In this document: positions 8,399 to 16,458 of the stretch, one piece after another
Position numbering within the stretch: the stretch's first letter is position 1
Layout of the letters: each line of letters starts with the position of its first letter
Program-made: the position numbers and the translations under genes
Assembly: GCA_944385665.1 (NCBI GenBank)
Contig: CALWYB010000011.1
Span: 1-56,232, forward strand
Length of the DNA stretch: 56,232 nt
Direction: 5' to 3'
Source: an uncultured Oscillospiraceae bacterium
Lineage (GTDB): Bacteria; Bacillota; Clostridia; Oscillospirales; Oscillospiraceae
Notes under the pieces: generated by a model
Database searches by the model: none
Seen by the model: the letters and a program-made list of their open reading frames with translations, nothing else
What the model was told of the DNA's origin: nothing

Positions 8399-10840
8399 TT
8401 ATTCCGTGTAGATGCCCTTGCCTTCGTTCCAGGCCCAGTTGCGGATCTCGGGCATGTCCTGGCCGTAGGTGGTGATATACTGGTGGTGTTCCACCAGCTT
8501 GTCCTTCATCTCCTGGATGAGATAGGCGGCGCTGTTGCCCAGCTGGGGCAGGCGCATGACGGTGTCGATGACCAGGTCGAAGCGGTCGATGTCGTTCTGG
8601 ACCCGCATGTCGAAGGGGGTGGTGATGGTGCCCTCCTCTTTGTAGCCCCGGACGTGAAGGTTCTTGTTGTGGCGGCGGTAGGTGAGCTCGTGGACCAGAG
8701 TGGGGTAGCCGTGGAAGGCGAAGATAATGGGCTTGTCCTTGGTGAACAGAGCGTCGTAGTCCTCGTCGGTGAGGCCGTGGGGATGCTCCGTGTGGGGCTG
8801 GAGCTTCATCAGGTCCACCACGTTCACCACCCGAATCTTCAGCTGGGGCAGGTAGTGGTGCAGGATGGTCACCGCTGCCAGGGTCTCCAGGGTGGGGGTG
8901 TCGCCGCAGCAGGCCATGACCACGTCAGGCTCCACGCCCCGGTCATTGGAGGCCCACTGCCAGATGCCGATGCCCTGGGTGCAGTGCTTCACTGCCTGGT
9001 CCATGGTGAGCCACTGGGGCCGGGGATGCTTGGAGGCCACGATGACATTGATGTAGTTGCGGCTTTTCACGCAGTGGTCAAAGCAGCTGAGCAGACAGTT
9101 GGCGTCGGGGGGGAGGTAGAGGCGCACCACGTCTGCCTTCTTGTTGGCTACGTGGTCCAGAAAGCCGGGGTCCTGGTGGGTGTAGCCGTTGTGGTCCTGC
9201 TGCCAGACATTGGAGGAGAGCACATAGTTGAGGGAGGCGATTTTCTGCCGCCAGGGCAGCTGCCGGCACACCTTCAGCCATTTGGCGTACTGAGAGACCA
9301 TGGAGTCTACGATGCGGCTGAAGGCCTCGTAGCAGGTGAAGAAGCCGTGGCGGCCGGTAAGCAGATAACCCTCCAGCCAACCCTGGCACATGTGCTCCGA
9401 GAGCATGGCGTCCATTACCCGGCCATCCTGATCCAGATGGCCCCCCAGGTCATCCTGGGTGGGGTCCGTCCACCGGCGGCCTGTGGCCTGGAGCATGGCA
9501 GAGAGCTGGTTGGAGGAGGTGACGTCAGGGCCAAAGACCCGGAAATTCCGGGATTTTAAGTTGCGTTTGATGAGATCCCGCACGTAGCCGCCCAGCACCT
9601 GGGTGTCCTGGGCATCCACCGCGCCGGGCTTGGGGACTTCCACCGCGTACTCCCGGAAGTCGGGGGTGCGCAGGTCCCGCAGCAGCAGGCCGCCGTTGGC
9701 ATGGGGGTTAGCTCCCATCCGCCGATCCCCCTTGGGGGCCAGCTCCTGGAGGCGGGGAATGAGAGCTCCGTTTTCGTCAAAGAGCTCCTCCGGGTGGTAG
9801 CTGCGCAGCCACGCCTCCAGCTCCTCCACCCGGCCGGGCTTGCCGTCCCACACGGGAATGGGGACTTGATGGGAGCGCCAGCAGCCCTCCGAGGGCTTGC
9901 CGTCCACCTCCGCCGGGCCGGTCCAGCCCTTGGGGGAGCGGAAGACGATCATGGGCCAGCGGGGGCGCTCCACGTCGCCGGTGGAGCGGGCATATTCCTG
10001 GATGCGCTGGATCTCTCGGATAGCCCAGTCCATGGCGGCGGCCATCTTCTGGTGCATCTGATCCGGGTCGTCCCCCTCCACAAAGCGGGGCTCCCAGCCG
10101 CAGCCCTTGAAGAACATCTCGGTCTCTTCATGGGTGATGCGGGAGAAGACGCTGGGGTTGGAGATCTTAAAGCCATTGAGGTGGAGAATAGGCAGCACCG
10201 CGCCGTCGGTGATGGGGTTCAAAAACTTATTGGAGTGCCAGGAGGTGGCCAGAGGGCCGGTCTCCGCCTCGCCGTCCCCCACCACACAGGCAGCGATCAG
10301 GTCAGGGTTGTCCATCACCGCGCCGAAAGCGTGGGCCAGGGAGTAGCCCAGCTCGCCCCCGTCGTTGATGGAGCCGGGGGTCTCGGGGGCGGCGGTGCTG
10401 GGGATGCCGCCGGGGAAGGAGAACTGCTTGAACAGCTTTTTCATTCCCTCGGTATCCTGGCTGATGTTGGGGTAGATTTCACTGTAGGAGCCGTCCAGGT
10501 AGTCCTGGGCCACAATGGCATTGCCCCCGTGGCCGGGACCGGAGATATAGATCATGTCCAGGTCGTACTTGATGATAGCCCGGTTCAGGTGGGTGTAGAT
10601 GAAGTTCTGCCCCGGACAGGTGCCCCAGTGGCCCACAATGGCCCGCTTGAGATGCTCCGGGCGCAGGGGCTGACGCAGGAGGGGGTTATCCAGTAAGTAG
10701 AGCTGGCAGGCGGACAAGTAGTTGGCTGCGCGCCACCAGGCGTTGATATCTTGAACCTGCTCCCGGGTCAGGGGGTCCTTTTTGGACATCCGGGCCGGAG
10801 CCTTGGGAGCGGGTTTCTGCTGTTCTGGTGTTCTGGGCAT
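8399..10840 (-). CDS. xfp: xylulose-5-phosphate/fructose-6-phosphate phosphoketolase
   Basis: A TPP-dependent enzyme splitting xylulose-5-P (or fructose-6-P) with phosphate into acetyl-P and glyceraldehyde-3-P (or erythrose-4-P). Length 813 is typical of the family. Recognisable stretches are [11 protein letters not shown] at 70-80, YISGPGHGG at 98-106 and the TPP-binding GDGEAETGP at 188-196. The start ATG at 10840 follows GAGGAGG. A Lys/Pro-rich N-terminal tail of about 20 residues precedes the conserved core; a second start at M18 is possible. It probably feeds acetyl-P to acetate/ATP production. Two small genes follow in the same transcript. Confidence 0.96.
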   Translation of the reverse strand: MPRTPEQQKPAPKAPARMSKKDPLTREQVQDINAWWRAANYLSACQLYLLDNPLLRQPLRPEHLKRAIVGHWGTCPGQNFIYTHLNRAIIKYDLDMIYISGPGHGGNAIVAQDYLDGSYSEIYPNISQDTEGMKKLFKQFSFPGGIPSTAAPETPGSINDGGELGYSLAHAFGAVMDNPDLIAACVVGDGEAETGPLATSWHSNKFLNPITDGAVLPILHLNGFKISNPSVFSRITHEETEMFFKGCGWEPRFVEGDDPDQMHQKMAAAMDWAIREIQRIQEYARSTGDVERPRWPMIVFRSPKGWTGPAEVDGKPSEGCWRSHQVPIPVWDGKPGRVEELEAWLRSYHPEELFDENGALIPRLQELAPKGDRRMGANPHANGGLLLRDLRTPDFREYAVEVPKPGAVDAQDTQVLGGYVRDLIKRNLKSRNFRVFGPDVTSSNQLSAMLQATGRRWTDPTQDDLGGHLDQDGRVMDAMLSEHMCQGWLEGYLLTGRHGFFTCYEAFSRIVDSMVSQYAKWLKVCRQLPWRQKIASLNYVLSSNVWQQDHNGYTHQDPGFLDHVANKKADVVRLYLPPDANCLLSCFDHCVKSRNYINVIVASKHPRPQWLTMDQAVKHCTQGIGIWQWASNDRGVEPDVVMACCGDTPTLETLAAVTILHHYLPQLKIRVVNVVDLMKLQPHTEHPHGLTDEDYDALFTKDKPIIFAFHGYPTLVHELTYRRHNKNLHVRGYKEEGTITTPFDMRVQNDIDRFDLVIDTVMRLPQLGNSAAYLIQEMKDKLVEHHQYITTYGQDMPEIRNWAWNEGKGIYTE

Positions 10841-10876
10841 GGCAAGGTGCCTCCTCTGATGGTGTTTCTTACCTTA

Positions 10877-10904
10877 AGTATAGCGTAAAGCCCGGAAAAG
10901 TCAA
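10877..10904 (-). promoter_or_regulatory. phosphoketolase promoter
   Basis: On the minus strand TTGACT (10899-10904), a 16 bp spacer and TATACT (10877-10882). Just upstream of it, 10924-10953 holds two TTAA-centred near-repeats (GGATTAAG, GGAATTAAG) forming an imperfect dyad, a possible regulator site. Confidence 0.65.
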
Positions 10905-11029
10905 TGACGTCTGCCCAAACAAGGGATTAAGAGGGAATTAAGATTCCTTATCCTTTTTCTAACGGAACGTAAAGGGAAGAAAATGGGGCGGGCCTGGGGA
11001 AGAAATATCCTGGAAGAGACTGCTAAGAA

Positions 11030-11066
11030 ATAATAAAGCCCGGCCTGGGACATTCCCAGACCGGGC
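11030..11066 (-). terminator. leuA terminator
   Basis: Stem GCCCGGCCTGGGA / TCCCAGACCGGGC (11038-11050, 11054-11066), one mismatch, loop of three bases. On the minus strand it is followed by TTTATTATTTC, 14 bases after the leuA stop. Confidence 0.85.
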
Positions 11067-11079
11067 AGAATAATTGGAT

Positions 11080-12765
11080 TTACTTGCGCTTGGAGCGGTT
11101 GATGGCGGAGAGAATGGCGCGCAGAGGAGCCAGGTTGATGTTGTGGGACAGACCCACGCCCCAGTACTTCTTGCCGTCCCGCTGGTCCTGAAGCAGGATG
11201 TAGGCCACGCCCTGGGAGTCGGAGCCGTCGGTGATGGCGTGGGACTTGTAGTCCAGGAAGGTGAAGTGGTCCATCCGTTCGCCCTGGATGGCGCGGAAGA
11301 AGGCGTCGATGGGGCCGTTGCCCTCACCGGCCACATCGAAGATGGTGTCGGTGTGCTGGAGGGTGCCCTTGAAGACCACGTGGGAGTGGCCCTCGGCGTC
11401 CACCGTCTCCTCAAAGGCGTGCTTGAGCATCTTGTAGGGCTCCTTGGCCTCGATGTACTCCTGGTGGAACAGCTCGTTGATGCGCTCGGGGCTGATCTCC
11501 TTGCCCACCCGGTCGGTCTCCACCTGGACGATGTGGCCGAACTCGGGGTGCATGGCTTTGGGCAGGTCGAAGCCGAAGTTGTGCTCCATGATATAGGCGG
11601 CGCCGCCCTTGCCCGACTGAGAGTTGATGCGGATGATGGGCTCGTACTCCCGGCCCACATCGGCGGGGTCGATGGGCAGATAGGGGATCTCCCAGTAGGG
11701 GCTGTGGGACTCCTTCATATACTGAGTGCCCTTGTTGATGGCGTCCTGATGGCTGCCGGAGAAGGCGGTGAACACCAGCTTGCCGGCGTAGGGCTGCCGG
11801 TCGCCCACCGGCATCTTGGTGCAGCGCTCGTACATCTCCTTGATCTTGTTGATGTTGGAGAAGTCCAGCTCGGGGTCCACGCCCTGGGTCCACATATTCA
11901 TGGCCAGCGTGACCATATCCACGTTGCCGGTACGCTCGCCGTTGCCGAAGAGGGTGGCTTCTACCCGCTCCGCACCGGCCAGCAGGCCCATCTCCGCGGT
12001 GGCCACGCCGCAGCCCCGGTCGTTGTGGGGGTGCAGGGAGATGATGGCGCTGTCCCGGGAGGGGAGCTTGCGGATGAAGTACTCCAGCATGTCGGCAAAC
12101 TGGTTGGGCATGCAGTTCTCCACGGTGGTGGGCAGGTTCAGGATGACCTTGTTGTCCGGGGTGGCGTGGAGGTGCTCCAGCACCGCCTGGCAGATGTCCA
12201 CGGCGTAGTCCATCTCGGTGCCCATGAAGGACTCAGGGGAGTACTCAAAGCGCAGGTTCATGCCCTGCTGGATCATGGGCTGAGACATCTCATAGATGAG
12301 GTCGGCCGCGTCGGTGGCGATCTTGGTGATGCCGTCCATGTCCATGTGGAAGACCACCTTGCGCTGGAGGGTGGAGGTGGAGTTGTAGAAGTGGAGGATC
12401 ACGTTCTTGGCGCCCTGGATGGCCTCAAAGGTCTTTTTAATGAGGTGCTCCCGGGCCTGGACCAGCACCTGGATGGTCACATCGTCGGGGATGTGGCCCC
12501 CCTCGATGAGCTCGCGGCAGATCTCGTACTCCGTCTCGCTGGCGGAGGGGAAGCCGATCTCAATTTCCTTGACGCCGATGTCCAGCAGGGTATGGAAATA
12601 CTCCAGCTTTTCCTGGAGATTCATGGGGTCCACCAGAGCCTGGTTGCCGTCCCGCAGGTCCACCGAACACCAGGTGGGAGCTTTGGTGATGGTCTTGTCC
12701 GGCCAGGTGCGCCCCTCGATCTTCTGGGGCTGGAAGGGAATGTACTTTGTGTATCCGGGATTCAT
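11080..12765 (-). CDS. leuA: 2-isopropylmalate synthase
   Basis: Condenses acetyl-CoA with 2-ketoisovalerate, the committed step of leucine synthesis. The start is the ATG at 12765 (MNPGYTKYIPFQPQ), 10 bases after AGGAGA, giving 561 residues. The 23-codon upstream extension of the frame overlaps the leader terminator region and is not needed. The metal/substrate motif DLRDGNQAL is at 36-44 and the second HMGL signature around HPHNDRGCGVA is present. A C-terminal regulatory LeuA dimer domain of about 150 residues is present (long LeuA class). No other leu genes are next to it. Regulated by the T-box leader upstream. Confidence 0.95.
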   Translation of the reverse strand: MNPGYTKYIPFQPQKIEGRTWPDKTITKAPTWCSVDLRDGNQALVDPMNLQEKLEYFHTLLDIGVKEIEIGFPSASETEYEICRELIEGGHIPDDVTIQVLVQAREHLIKKTFEAIQGAKNVILHFYNSTSTLQRKVVFHMDMDGITKIATDAADLIYEMSQPMIQQGMNLRFEYSPESFMGTEMDYAVDICQAVLEHLHATPDNKVILNLPTTVENCMPNQFADMLEYFIRKLPSRDSAIISLHPHNDRGCGVATAEMGLLAGAERVEATLFGNGERTGNVDMVTLAMNMWTQGVDPELDFSNINKIKEMYERCTKMPVGDRQPYAGKLVFTAFSGSHQDAINKGTQYMKESHSPYWEIPYLPIDPADVGREYEPIIRINSQSGKGGAAYIMEHNFGFDLPKAMHPEFGHIVQVETDRVGKEISPERINELFHQEYIEAKEPYKMLKHAFEETVDAEGHSHVVFKGTLQHTDTIFDVAGEGNGPIDAFFRAIQGERMDHFTFLDYKSHAITDGSDSQGVAYILLQDQRDGKKYWGVGLSHNINLAPLRAILSAINRSKRK

Positions 12766-12834
12766 AATGCTTTGTTCTCCTTTCCTGTTTCCGCCCCGTT
12801 GGAGGGCGGAGTGTGCCGCGGGGGAGAAAATCAA

Positions 12835-13093
12835 AACGCCCCCGACTTTTTCAAGTCAGGGGCGTTATCATAACGCGGTACCACCCTGGTTCAGCCGCCG
12901 GTTGCCCGAACGGCCCTCAAAGCCTCCAACAAGGCCGCGGCGGATAACGATGCCAACCGTCCCGCCCTACTTGGTTCAGGCGGACTGCTCGGGGACCAGT
13001 TATACACAGCACGGCAGCACACCGGTTCACACCAACCACCGGCTCTCTGAAGGGGGACACGTCCTGTCTTTTTTCCCGTCGTCGCATTTCTTG
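12835..13093 (-). ncRNA. T-box leader RNA of leuA (tRNA-sensing riboswitch)
   Basis: On the minus strand the diagnostic T-box AGGGTGGTACCGCG is at 12887-12874, followed by a terminator hairpin AACGCCCCTGACTT / AAGTCGGGGGCGTT (12866-12835, one mismatch) with TTTTGATTTTC after it. Further 5' the distal stem I pattern CAGAGAGCCGG...GAACCGG is clear. The family reads the charging state of a cognate tRNA. The specifier is not certain: a CTG (leucine) triplet at 12999-12997 within ATAACTGG lies in about the right place. Uncharged leucine tRNA is expected to favour antitermination. Confidence 0.9.
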
Positions 13094-13099
13094 ACCTTG

Positions 13100-13128
13100 A
13101 TTTTAGCGAAGGAAAGTGAGTTTGTCAA
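13100..13128 (-). promoter_or_regulatory. leuA T-box promoter
   Basis: TTGACA (13123-13128, minus strand), exactly 17 bp, then TAAAAT (13100-13105). The transcript would begin near 13093, just before stem I of the T-box. Confidence 0.85.
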
Positions 13129-13189
13129 GAAAAAGATTTTGCGCTTGCCGGAGGAGAGGATGCATAGAGTAGGAGCAGGAGGGGGGAGA

Positions 13190-13738
13190 ATGGGTTTGGG
13201 GGAGCTGTGGCCGCTGGAGGGCGGTGGGACGCTGCGGGTGCGGGAGGAGGAGCCCTGGGTGTACCTGGAGGCGGTGCGCCCGGAGGACGGGCGGGGGCTT
13301 TATAAGGTCTGGTGCCTGGGAGCCGAAGGCGAGTTTTTGCTGGGGACCCTGGTTCCCCGGGAGAACCGCCTGCATCTGGAGCGCCGGGTGGCCAAACGGA
13401 CCCTTCAGGAGGCGGGCGCCTGGCCGCTGACCGGCGGAAAAGCTGTCATGGTATATCCCTTTACAGATAAAGGAGATTCTCCAGAAGTGTGGCATTCCGA
13501 GGCCCACCCGGAGAAATTTTGCGCCGATCCGGTGGTGAGGGCCTGTCTCCAGGGGGCAGAGGGGCTGCTCAGCCGGGAGAAAAACGGAGTGCGGCAGTTG
13601 GCTGCTCCCTTTTTACTTTGTAAACCAATTTTACTTAACACACTTTTTTGCCTGGCACAGGTCCGGAGCTGGCAGGGGCGGCGGTATCTGGTGTGGAGCT
13701 TTGACCGGCAGGGCCGGCCCATCCTGCCAACGTTCTGA
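13190..13738 (+). CDS. hypothetical protein, unrecognised
   Basis: 182 residues starting MGLGELWPLEGGGTLRVREE. I chose the ATG at 13190 because AGGAGGGGGGAGA precedes it; the in-frame ATG at 13160 is almost abutted by its purine tract. No signal peptide or membrane segment. The first 75 residues look like a beta-rich domain (LYKVWCLGAEGEFLLGTLVP, RRVAKRTLQEAGAW). The rest contains CLQGAEGLLSR and a VRSWQGRRYLVWSF segment. DNA near 13610-13650 is more AT-rich than its surroundings. No promoter was identified. It lies 100 bases before trmD on the same strand. No function can be assigned. Confidence 0.65.
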   Translation: MGLGELWPLEGGGTLRVREEEPWVYLEAVRPEDGRGLYKVWCLGAEGEFLLGTLVPRENRLHLERRVAKRTLQEAGAWPLTGGKAVMVYPFTDKGDSPEVWHSEAHPEKFCADPVVRACLQGAEGLLSREKNGVRQLAAPFLLCKPILLNTLFCLAQVRSWQGRRYLVWSFDRQGRPILPTF

Positions 13739-13774
13739 ATGCTGAGGTTTTTGGGAAAAAGAGAGACAAATCCA

Positions 13775-13803
13775 TTGAAAAAGCGGGCGTGGTTTCGTAT
13801 AAT
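13775..13803 (+). promoter_or_regulatory. trmD promoter
   Basis: TTGAAA (13775-13780), 17 bp, TATAAT (13798-13803), about 38 bases before the trmD start. Strong sigma-A match. Confidence 0.75.
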
Positions 13804-13841
13804 CAAAAGAGATCAGAAGAAGTGAGGATTGGTTTTTAACT

Positions 13842-14600
13842 ATGTATCGTATCGACATTATGACCTTGTTCCCCGATGTGGTGGGAGATATGCTGTGTGA
13901 ATCCATCCTGGGCCGGGCTCAGGAGCGGGGCTATGTGCGCATTGAGTGCCACCAGATTCGGGATTATACCTTAAATAAGCAGCGGCAGGTGGACGACTAC
14001 CCCTACGGCGGAGGCCGGGGAGCAGTGATGCAGGCCGACCCCCTCTACCAGTGCTGGAAGCACATCTGCGACGAGGCGGGGGAGCGGCTGCACACCATCT
14101 ATATGTCCCCGGCGGGCAAGACCTTTGTCCAGGCTGACGCCCGGCGGCTGCGGGATGACTACCAGCGGTTCATTCTGGTTTGCGGTCACTACGAGGGCAT
14201 CGATGAGCGCTTTATTGAGGAGTGCGTGGATGAGGAGATCTCCATCGGCGACTTTGTCCTCACCGGCGGGGAGATCCCGGCCATGGCGGTGGCCGACGCA
14301 GTGTGCCGCCTGGTGCCCGGGGTGCTCTCCGACCCCTCCTGCTACGAAAATGAGAGCCACTGGAACGGCATGCTGGAGGCCCCCCAGTACTCCCGCCCGG
14401 AGGTGTGGCACGACCGCACCGTGCCCTCCATCCTTCTCTCCGGCAACCACGCCAAGGTGGACCAGTGGCGGCGCAAGCAGTCCATTCTCCGTACCCGCCA
14501 TCGCCGTCCCGATCTCTACGCCCAGCTGGATCTGACCAGCAAGGCCGACCGTAAGCTGCTCAAGGAGCTGGAGGAGGAGACCGGGGAGAAGTTTTTGTAA
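13842..14600 (+). CDS. trmD: tRNA (guanine37-N1)-methyltransferase
   Basis: Methylates G37 of tRNAs carrying G36, using S-adenosylmethionine, to prevent frameshifting. 252 residues, normal length. The SPOUT-class motif DDYPYGGGRGAVM is at 51-63, VCGHYEGIDERF near 112-123 and the knot motif LTGGEIPAMA near 141-150. In many Firmicutes trmD lies with rimM and rplS. Here rimM is not adjacent and rplS is 20 kb away, so the usual operon is broken. Preceded by its own promoter. Confidence 0.96.
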   Translation: MYRIDIMTLFPDVVGDMLCESILGRAQERGYVRIECHQIRDYTLNKQRQVDDYPYGGGRGAVMQADPLYQCWKHICDEAGERLHTIYMSPAGKTFVQADARRLRDDYQRFILVCGHYEGIDERFIEECVDEEISIGDFVLTGGEIPAMAVADAVCRLVPGVLSDPSCYENESHWNGMLEAPQYSRPEVWHDRTVPSILLSGNHAKVDQWRRKQSILRTRHRRPDLYAQLDLTSKADRKLLKELEEETGEKFL

Positions 14601-14638
14601 AATTTTTTCGGTTTGTGACTGGATCTGCTTTACATTCC

Positions 14639-14667
14639 CTTTCTTTTATGTTATGGTTAGTAAAATC
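14639..14667 (+). promoter_or_regulatory. possible promoter of the DegV-family gene
   Basis: TTTACA (14639-14644), 17 bp, TATGGT (14662-14667) in an AT-rich 100-base gap. The -10 is imperfect. Confidence 0.35.
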
Positions 14668-14700
14668 TGATTTTCAAAACTACATTTGGAGATGAAACAC

Positions 14701-15534
14701 ATGAGTTTTAAGATTGTTGTGGACAGCTGCTGTGACCTGACGCCCCAGATGTTGAAGGATCCCTGCTTTGTCAAGGTGCCGCTGACCATTCACTCCAATG
14801 GCAGCATCTTTGTGGATGACGATACTTTCGACCAGGCTGATCTGCTCTGGTCCATGAAGCAGAGCGAGCAGGCCCCCTCCACCGCCTGCCCCTCTCCCCA
14901 GGCCTACCTGGACGCCTATCAGGGAGCGGAGGACGTGTACGTGGTCACCCTGTCCGCCCTGCTCAGCGGCTCCCACAACAGCGCCGAGCAGGCCAAGGTG
15001 CTGCTGGAGGAGGATGAGCCTGACATCAACGTCCATGTGTTCAACTCCTGTTCCGCCTCCTCCGGGGAGGTGCTGGTGGCCCTGAAGATCCGGGAGCTGG
15101 CCCAGTCCGGCATGCCCTTTAAAAAGGTGGTGCGGGAGGTAGAGCAGTATATCTACCAGATGCAGACCCTGTTTGTGCTGGAGTCCCTGGAGAACCTGCG
15201 GAAGAACGGCCGCCTCACCAAGCTTCAGGCGGTGGTCACCGGGGCGCTGAAGATCAAGCTCTTTATGGGCGGCACGCCCGAGGGGGAGATCTGTAAGCTG
15301 GGACAGGCCCTGTCCATGAAGCAGGCTCTGAACAAGCTGGTGGACAAGATCGCATCCGATCCCAACCACACGGGCCGCAGGCTGGTTATCTGTCACTGCA
15401 ACTGCAAGGACCGGGCCGAGAAGGTGCGGGAGCAGATCCAGGCCAAGTGCCAGGTGGGCGAGATCCTGGTGGTGAGTGCCGGCGGGATCACCAGCGTGTA
15501 CGCCAACGACGGAGGCATTGTGGTGGCCTATTGA
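14701..15534 (+). CDS. DegV family fatty-acid-binding protein
   Basis: 277 residues beginning MSFKIVVDSCCDLTPQML, the characteristic DegV opening (VDSxxDL). The family binds long-chain fatty acids; some members are FakB subunits presenting fatty acids to kinase FakA. VVTLSALLSGSHNSA near 82-96 corresponds to the family SSxLSGTYQSA stretch, and SLENLRKNGRLTK to the LExLKKGGRI stretch. The ATG at 14701 follows GGAG by nine bases; in-frame TTG 14686 and ATG 14692 are less likely. No FakA is nearby, so the precise role is open. Followed by a terminator. Confidence 0.9.
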   Translation: MSFKIVVDSCCDLTPQMLKDPCFVKVPLTIHSNGSIFVDDDTFDQADLLWSMKQSEQAPSTACPSPQAYLDAYQGAEDVYVVTLSALLSGSHNSAEQAKVLLEEDEPDINVHVFNSCSASSGEVLVALKIRELAQSGMPFKKVVREVEQYIYQMQTLFVLESLENLRKNGRLTKLQAVVTGALKIKLFMGGTPEGEICKLGQALSMKQALNKLVDKIASDPNHTGRRLVICHCNCKDRAEKVREQIQAKCQVGEILVVSAGGITSVYANDGGIVVAY

Positions 15535-15559
15535 CAAGGAAAGAATTTCGGGTACACTT

Positions 15560-15600
15560 ATAGAGGTGTGAGGGTTGCTCACACCTCTATTTATATATAA
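15560..15600 (+). terminator. terminator after the DegV-family gene
   Basis: Perfect 13-bp stem ATAGAGGTGTGAG / CTCACACCTCTAT (15560-15572, 15578-15590), loop GGTTG, then TTATATATAA. Confidence 0.75.
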
Positions 15601-15620
15601 GATTGCTGGAGGGGATCGCG

Positions 15621-16199
15621 ATGACGAGAGATCAGGCCTGGGCCCTGCTGACCCAGTATAATAAGGAGCCGTTCCATCTGCGCCACGCCATTACAGTGGA
15701 GCATGTGATGGGCTGGTTTGCCCAGAAGCTGGGCTACGGGGAGGAGAAGGAATTCTGGTCCCAGGTGGGCCTGCTCCACGATCTGGACTTTGAAATGTGG
15801 CCCGACGAGCACTGCATCAAGTCTCAGGAGCTGATGCGTGAGGCCGGGGTGGACGAGGCCATAATCCGAGCCACCGCCAGCCACAGCTGGGGCAGCCATG
15901 TAGACATCAAGCCCGAGCACGAGATGGAGAAGGTGCTCTTTGCCTGCGACGAGCTCACCGGGCTCATCGGCGCGGCCGCCCTGATGCGCCCCTCCAAGAG
16001 TGTGTCCGACATGGAGCTTAAGTCCCTGAAAAAGAAGTTTAAGGATAAAAAGTTTGCCGCCGGCTGCTCCCGGGATGTGATCGCCCAGGGGGCCGAGCTG
16101 CTGGGCTGGGAGCTGGACAAGCTGCTGGACCTGACTTTGTCCGCCATGCGGGAGGAAGAGGGAGCCATTGAAGCGGCCGTGGCCGCCCTGCCCAACTGA
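15621..16199 (+). CDS. HD-domain (HDIG-type) protein, putative phosphohydrolase
   Basis: 192 residues. Metal-binding residues of an HD hydrolase are visible: His in FHLRHAITVEHVM near 18-30, the HD pair in GLLHDLDFE near 50-58, a later His in TASHSWGSH and an Asp in FACDELTGL. Members often act on nucleotides or small phosphoesters; the substrate here cannot be told. The ATG at 15621 follows GGAGGGG; an in-frame TTG at 15603 lies before that site. The C-terminal part is Lys/Leu-rich helix. Stands alone between a terminator and a promoter. Confidence 0.85.
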   Translation: MTRDQAWALLTQYNKEPFHLRHAITVEHVMGWFAQKLGYGEEKEFWSQVGLLHDLDFEMWPDEHCIKSQELMREAGVDEAIIRATASHSWGSHVDIKPEHEMEKVLFACDELTGLIGAAALMRPSKSVSDMELKSLKKKFKDKKFAAGCSRDVIAQGAELLGWELDKLLDLTLSAMREEEGAIEAAVAALPN

Positions 16200-16215
16200 A
16201 AAGGGGAAAATGGGG

Positions 16216-16244
16216 TTGACAACCACATTTTGCCGTGCTACTAT
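16216..16244 (+). promoter_or_regulatory. promoter of the decarboxylase beta-subunit leader
   Basis: TTGACA (16216-16221), exactly 17 bp, TACTAT (16239-16244). The predicted start, near 16251, coincides with the first base of the structured leader. Confidence 0.82.
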
Positions 16245-16250
16245 GAACCT

Positions 16251-16374
16251 GCAAAGGGGAGTAGTCGGCACAGCGGATGCTGTGCGGTAGGACCAACAGC
16301 ATGGGGGGAGCGTTCCCCCTGGTTTTGCCTGAAATGACCAGACCTGCGTTCCATTGGGAACGCAGGTCTTTTTT
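16251..16374 (+). ncRNA. riboswitch-like structured leader with terminator, resembling yybP-ykoY (Mn2+)
   Basis: A closing helix GCAAA (16251-16255) / TTTGC (16324-16328) encloses GGGGAGTAG (16256-16264). Inside are a hairpin GCACAGC-GGAT-GCTGTGC (16268-16285) and a second arm, ACC/GGT then GGGGGA / TCCCCC (16304-16319), with an internal loop around ACAGCATG. After a short linker comes a perfect 13-bp terminator AGACCTGCGTTCC / GGAACGCAGGTCT (16340-16369) with TTTTTT. GGGGAGTAG at the base of the first helix and a three-way plan resemble the manganese yybP-ykoY class. The downstream sodium-pump gene would be an unusual target, so a different ion sensor is possible. Confidence 0.55.
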
Positions 16375-16458
16375 CTTACCCGTTCAGGCATAGTGCTGCG
16401 GTACAGCGCCGCTGATCTCCAGGGAAAGCCGACGCAGATTACAAGGGAGGAACGGAAC

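Noticed and set aside
12766-12834. 23-codon N-terminal extension of leuA
   Set aside because: It has no ribosome site and overlaps the region next to the T-box terminator; ATG 12765 begins the conserved MNPGYTKY sequence.
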